Positions 61,266 to 64,000 of a stretch of 64,000 nt of DNA are shown in pieces. Below the pieces are notes generated by a model. It was not told the DNA's origin, did not search any database, and saw only the letters and a program-made list of their open reading frames with translations. The position numbers were made by a program, and so were the translations under genes. The DNA comes from Sphagnum compactum. Lineage: Eukaryota; Bryophyta; Sphagnopsida; Sphagnales. The stretch spans positions 2,728,001 to 2,792,000 of the forward strand of contig OZ234494.1 of assembly GCA_965153455.1 (NCBI GenBank), read 5' to 3'. The first letter of the stretch is position 1; each line of letters opens with the position of its first letter.

Positions 61266-62021
61266 CTAGACTAGGGTTAATAGAGAGAGAGACACTCACT
61301 CATTATTACTCCTACTAATAAGAAAGAGGGATATATAGAGGGACCAAAAATCAACCAACAAACATGTTCATAAACCCAACAAAAACCTTGTGAGCCCATG
61401 GTTTAGGGTTTAGGGTTTATGAACATGGGCTCACAAGGTTTTGGGTTTATGAACATAATCACTAGATTAGGGTTAATAGTGAGAGACTGATTATTACTCC
61501 TAATAATAATAGTAATAGAGGCATGTATAGAGGGACCCAAAATCAACAAGCATATATGTTCATAAACCCAACAAAAACCTTGTGAGCCCATGGTTTAGGG
61601 TTTAGGGTTTACAAGGCTTTTGTTGGGTTTATGAACATGCTTGTTGATAAAGGGACCCAAAATCAACAAGCATGTTCATAAACCCAACAAAAACCTTGTG
61701 AGCCCATGGTTTAGGGTTTAGGGTTTACAAGGCTTTTTGTTGGGTTTATGAACATGCTTGTTGGTTGATTTTTGGTCCGTCTATACATCCCTCTTTATTA
61801 TTATTAGTAGGAGTAATAATAAGTCTCTCTCTATTAACCCTAGTCTAGTGACTATGTTCATAAACCCAACAAAAACCTTGTGAGCCCATGGTTTAGGGTT
61901 TAGGGTTCACAAGGCTTTTTGTTGGGTTTATGAACATGCTTGTTGGTTGATTTTTGGTCCCTCTATACATCCCTCTTTATTATTAGTAGGAGTAATAAAT
62001 AATAAGTCTCTCTCTATTAGA
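61266..62021. repeat. cluster of telomere-centred palindromes with inverted flanks
   Basis: Four palindromic cores lie at 61365-61456, 61558-61638, 61673-61754 and 61855-61937. Each begins GTTCATAAACCCAACAAAAA and ends in the inverted GTTGGGTTTATGAAC or a shortened form, with TTTAGGGTTTAGGG in the centre. About 90-bp flanks occur in direct orientation before cores 1 and 2 (61266 and 61461, with CTAGGGTTAATAG, TTATTACTCCTA and TATAGAGGGACC) and inverted after cores 3 and 4 (61755 and 61938). The cluster is a large inverted repeat centred near 61650. Confidence 0.85.
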
Positions 62022-62934
62022 AGTACCAACCACAAGAGGCTTTCAGACAACACACACTAACTAGGTTGGCTACCTAGTGCTAACCAAGGGTAGGTGGGTG
62101 GTTGGGTTAGTTGTCAGCAGATTTGATGGTAGCCAAAAAAAGCTGTGTGTGTAGTTAATGCCTCTCTGCCAAAGTTGAAAATTTGGTCATGAATAATTTT
62201 TTTAAGATAGGCCTCCAAATTATTAAATGGCAAAATGTTTTAATTGGGTGTCCAATCCATGTGCACCAAGTGTTCCCCCCTATTTTTTTTTGTCAAGCAA
62301 TAATCCCAAAACCTTTTTGGACAATATGAATTTAAATAAATAAATAACATACCTTGATTTTATTATTATTGTAATACCAGGTAAAATATAAAGCTGTATA
62401 TATATATATATATCTATTCTTGCCCCTTGGGCATATATTGGAGTTTTGTAGGCTACTTGAGACCCAGGGCTTTTTTTTTTTTCCTTTTTTCTTTCCCCCC
62501 AATTTTGTGATGTAGCCAAACCTGGGGGATCGTCCACAAGAAGATTTAGCCAAATTGGGCTATAACCAAAATAAATTCAGGACTTTCAAAGAAATTATTA
62601 AGGTGAAACAATAAACCTATAAGAAAAGAACACCGTAATAAATTCTTAATGGTTCTTAATGCCAATATCTTAAGAGAAAACATAATAATTAAATATTTGA
62701 CATGAAAGTGCCGAACTTGCTAGGCTACTAAATATATACATTTATTCTTGCATTGCATGTTAATGTGTTTTTATTTTCAAAGGAGGATATTAAGTGGACT
62801 ATCATAAATAAATAAATAAATAAACTATATTGGGGTGTCATTGCAAACATAGTAGAAACCGAAACACATATTTGCTCTACATTATACACTTAGACTCACA
62901 CATGAATGGGGTCGAGATTTTTATGAAGTAAGTA
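62022..62934. other. non-genic AT-rich spacer
   Basis: No gene; an AT run at 62396-62413 and an AATA run at 62807-62824. The minus-strand open frame at 62280-62537 is low-complexity and unsupported. Confidence 0.6.
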
Positions 62935-63072
62935 ATTTTCCCCAATTAAACTTAAAAAATGACCGTGCATATAGTAATGCATATCCTAAATGCCGTTTTT
63001 CTTTTCACCAAAATTAAGGCTATTTTAGGATATGCAATATGCACACCATTTAAGTTTTAATCGGGGAAATTT
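62935..63072. mobile_element. foldback MITE, about 138 bp
   Basis: The left half (ATTTTCCCCAATTAAACTTA, then GTGCATAT, then GCATATCCTAAA) is the imperfect reverse complement of the right half (TTTAGGATATGC, then ATATGCAC, then TAAGTTTTAATCGGGGAAAT). Arms are about 50 bp. TA occurs on both sides (62933-62934 and 63073-63074). It is non-coding and Stowaway-like in size and target, but its end sequence differs from the classical Stowaway terminus. Confidence 0.7.
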
Positions 63073-63587
63073 TAGGGCTTTTTTAAAAAGGTTTTTCACA
63101 CTAAGTGAAAAAAAAAAAAATCCCAAAATGTTCCTGTTTTTGGTCGAAAACTTGAAACTTTGTATAATAATACCAAAACAAAGCCAATTGCAATAACTTA
63201 TCATTTCTTCATATAAATCAATCGCACAGACTTGTTTGTCAGAGACTTTGTCAATTGGGTTTTGTGTTTCCACTTCAGTCTTCTTCCTCTTTGGTTTGGT
63301 TTTTCCCCCATTGCTTGCGACATTATTGTTAGTTTCATTAAAGGCAATAATAGCATCCATCCAAACATCCAAGTCCAAACAATCTTGTCACTGAAATCAC
63401 GGAGTGTGCTGATTGATGCACTGCACTGCACTTTGAGAGAGAGAGAGAGAAAGAGAGATGGTGCAAAAATCTTCCTCTGTCATGTCATATATACTACTTA
63501 CACACATAATTTTCTTTCTGTACGTAAACCCAAAAAAATCTTTGAAAAGCTTTAATTGGACATGCAGCCCGATCAATCAACGACCAC
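63073..63587. other. non-genic stretch
   Basis: No recognised gene; a GA microsatellite lies at 63435-63458. Open frames on both strands at 63025-63555 have no family features. Confidence 0.5.
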
Positions 63588-63914
63588 ACACCAATTTTTG
63601 AGAGGTTGTTTTTGTTGTGGGTGTTTTTTTGTACAATAATTTGTTGCAGAAAACATGTGTAGCAAATGAAAGGAAAGGAAGTGAAGTGGTGTTATTGTTC
63701 ACACTTTTTGCTTCTTTTGGTTCTGCAACTAACATATTATTATTACACCAATTTTTGAGAGGTTGTTTTTGTTCTGGGTGTTTTTTTGTACAATAATTTG
63801 TTGCAGAAAACAAGTGTAGCAAATGAAAGGAAAGGAAGTGAAGTGAAGTGAAGTGGTGTTATTGTTCACACTTTTTGCTTCTTTTGGTTCTTCAACTAAC
63901 ATATTATTATTATT
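63588..63914. repeat. 157-bp tandem duplication
   Basis: Unit 1 is 63588-63744 and unit 2 is 63745-63914, nearly identical. Unit 2 has two extra GAAGT copies and one extra ATT. High identity indicates a recent event. Confidence 0.92.
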
Positions 63915-64000
63915 ATGGTGTTTTGTGTCTTGTCTTGTAGCGAGAGCTATAAGTGCTCCCCGGGGTTTAAAGGGGTCAGAGGTCAGTCACTAGTAAGCTA

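Noticed and set aside
60914-62021. A true chromosome end
   Set aside because: Units are few, degenerate, in both orientations and followed by ordinary sequence, so they are interstitial.

Overview
The window is nuclear DNA of a land plant. The signs are GT-AG introns, Arabidopsis-type TTTAGGG telomere motifs scattered internally, a plastid-type double-RRM protein, a plant CND41-type aspartic protease, a plant MAPKKK, and a decayed plant Ty3/gypsy retrotransposon. Genes lie 5-20 kb apart in AT-rich, simple-repeat-rich DNA. The citrate synthase looks less like the usual seed-plant form than like algal or early-land-plant forms. A seed-free plant (fern, lycophyte or bryophyte) is therefore my best guess, but I cannot name the species.

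Layout. 0.6-6.05 kb (+): the 3' 18 exons of a mitochondrial citrate synthase whose first exon lies left of the window; two of its introns have GC-AG ends. 9.96-10.5 kb: a TA-flanked MITE-like element; a second copy lies at 25.7-26.1 kb. 12.9-15.5 kb (+): a two-exon gene for a 779-aa low-complexity protein of unknown function with a possible N-myristoylation start. 18.6-20.5 kb (-): a single-exon MAPKKK with an acidic insertion in the kinase domain and a 54-bp repeat array just past its stop codon. 20.5-34.7 kb: mostly non-genic, with two tRNA-like SINE candidates, duplicated segments and a few unrecognised reading frames. 35.5-37.1 kb (+): a four-exon chloroplast RNA-binding protein. 39.5-44.8 kb (+): a mutated Ty3/gypsy polyprotein. 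46.7-47.5 kb (-): a single-exon rhomboid-like protein of the RBL13 type. 48.4-55.4 kb: an AT-rich desert with two adjacent long hairpins. 56.3-59.4 kb (-): a three-exon secreted aspartic protease. 60.8-62.0 kb: a perfect GC-rich hairpin, a telomere-motif block and a cluster of palindromes with TTTAGGG repeats at their centres. 62.9 kb: a foldback MITE. 63.6-63.9 kb: a 157-bp tandem duplication.

The genes do not form a pathway. They are independent housekeeping or regulatory genes: a TCA-cycle enzyme, a stress-type MAPKKK, a plastid RNA-binding protein, a rhomboid and an apoplastic or vacuolar protease. Shared features are long simple-sequence leaders (GA/CT, CAA, GAA) upstream of several start codons and telo-box motifs (AAACCCTAA) upstream of the RRM and rhomboid genes. 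The most unusual material is the telomere-motif palindrome cluster, the uncatalogued TA-flanked MITE family and the pair of GC-AG introns. All exon joins were made by eye from frame continuity and family conservation and have no transcript support.
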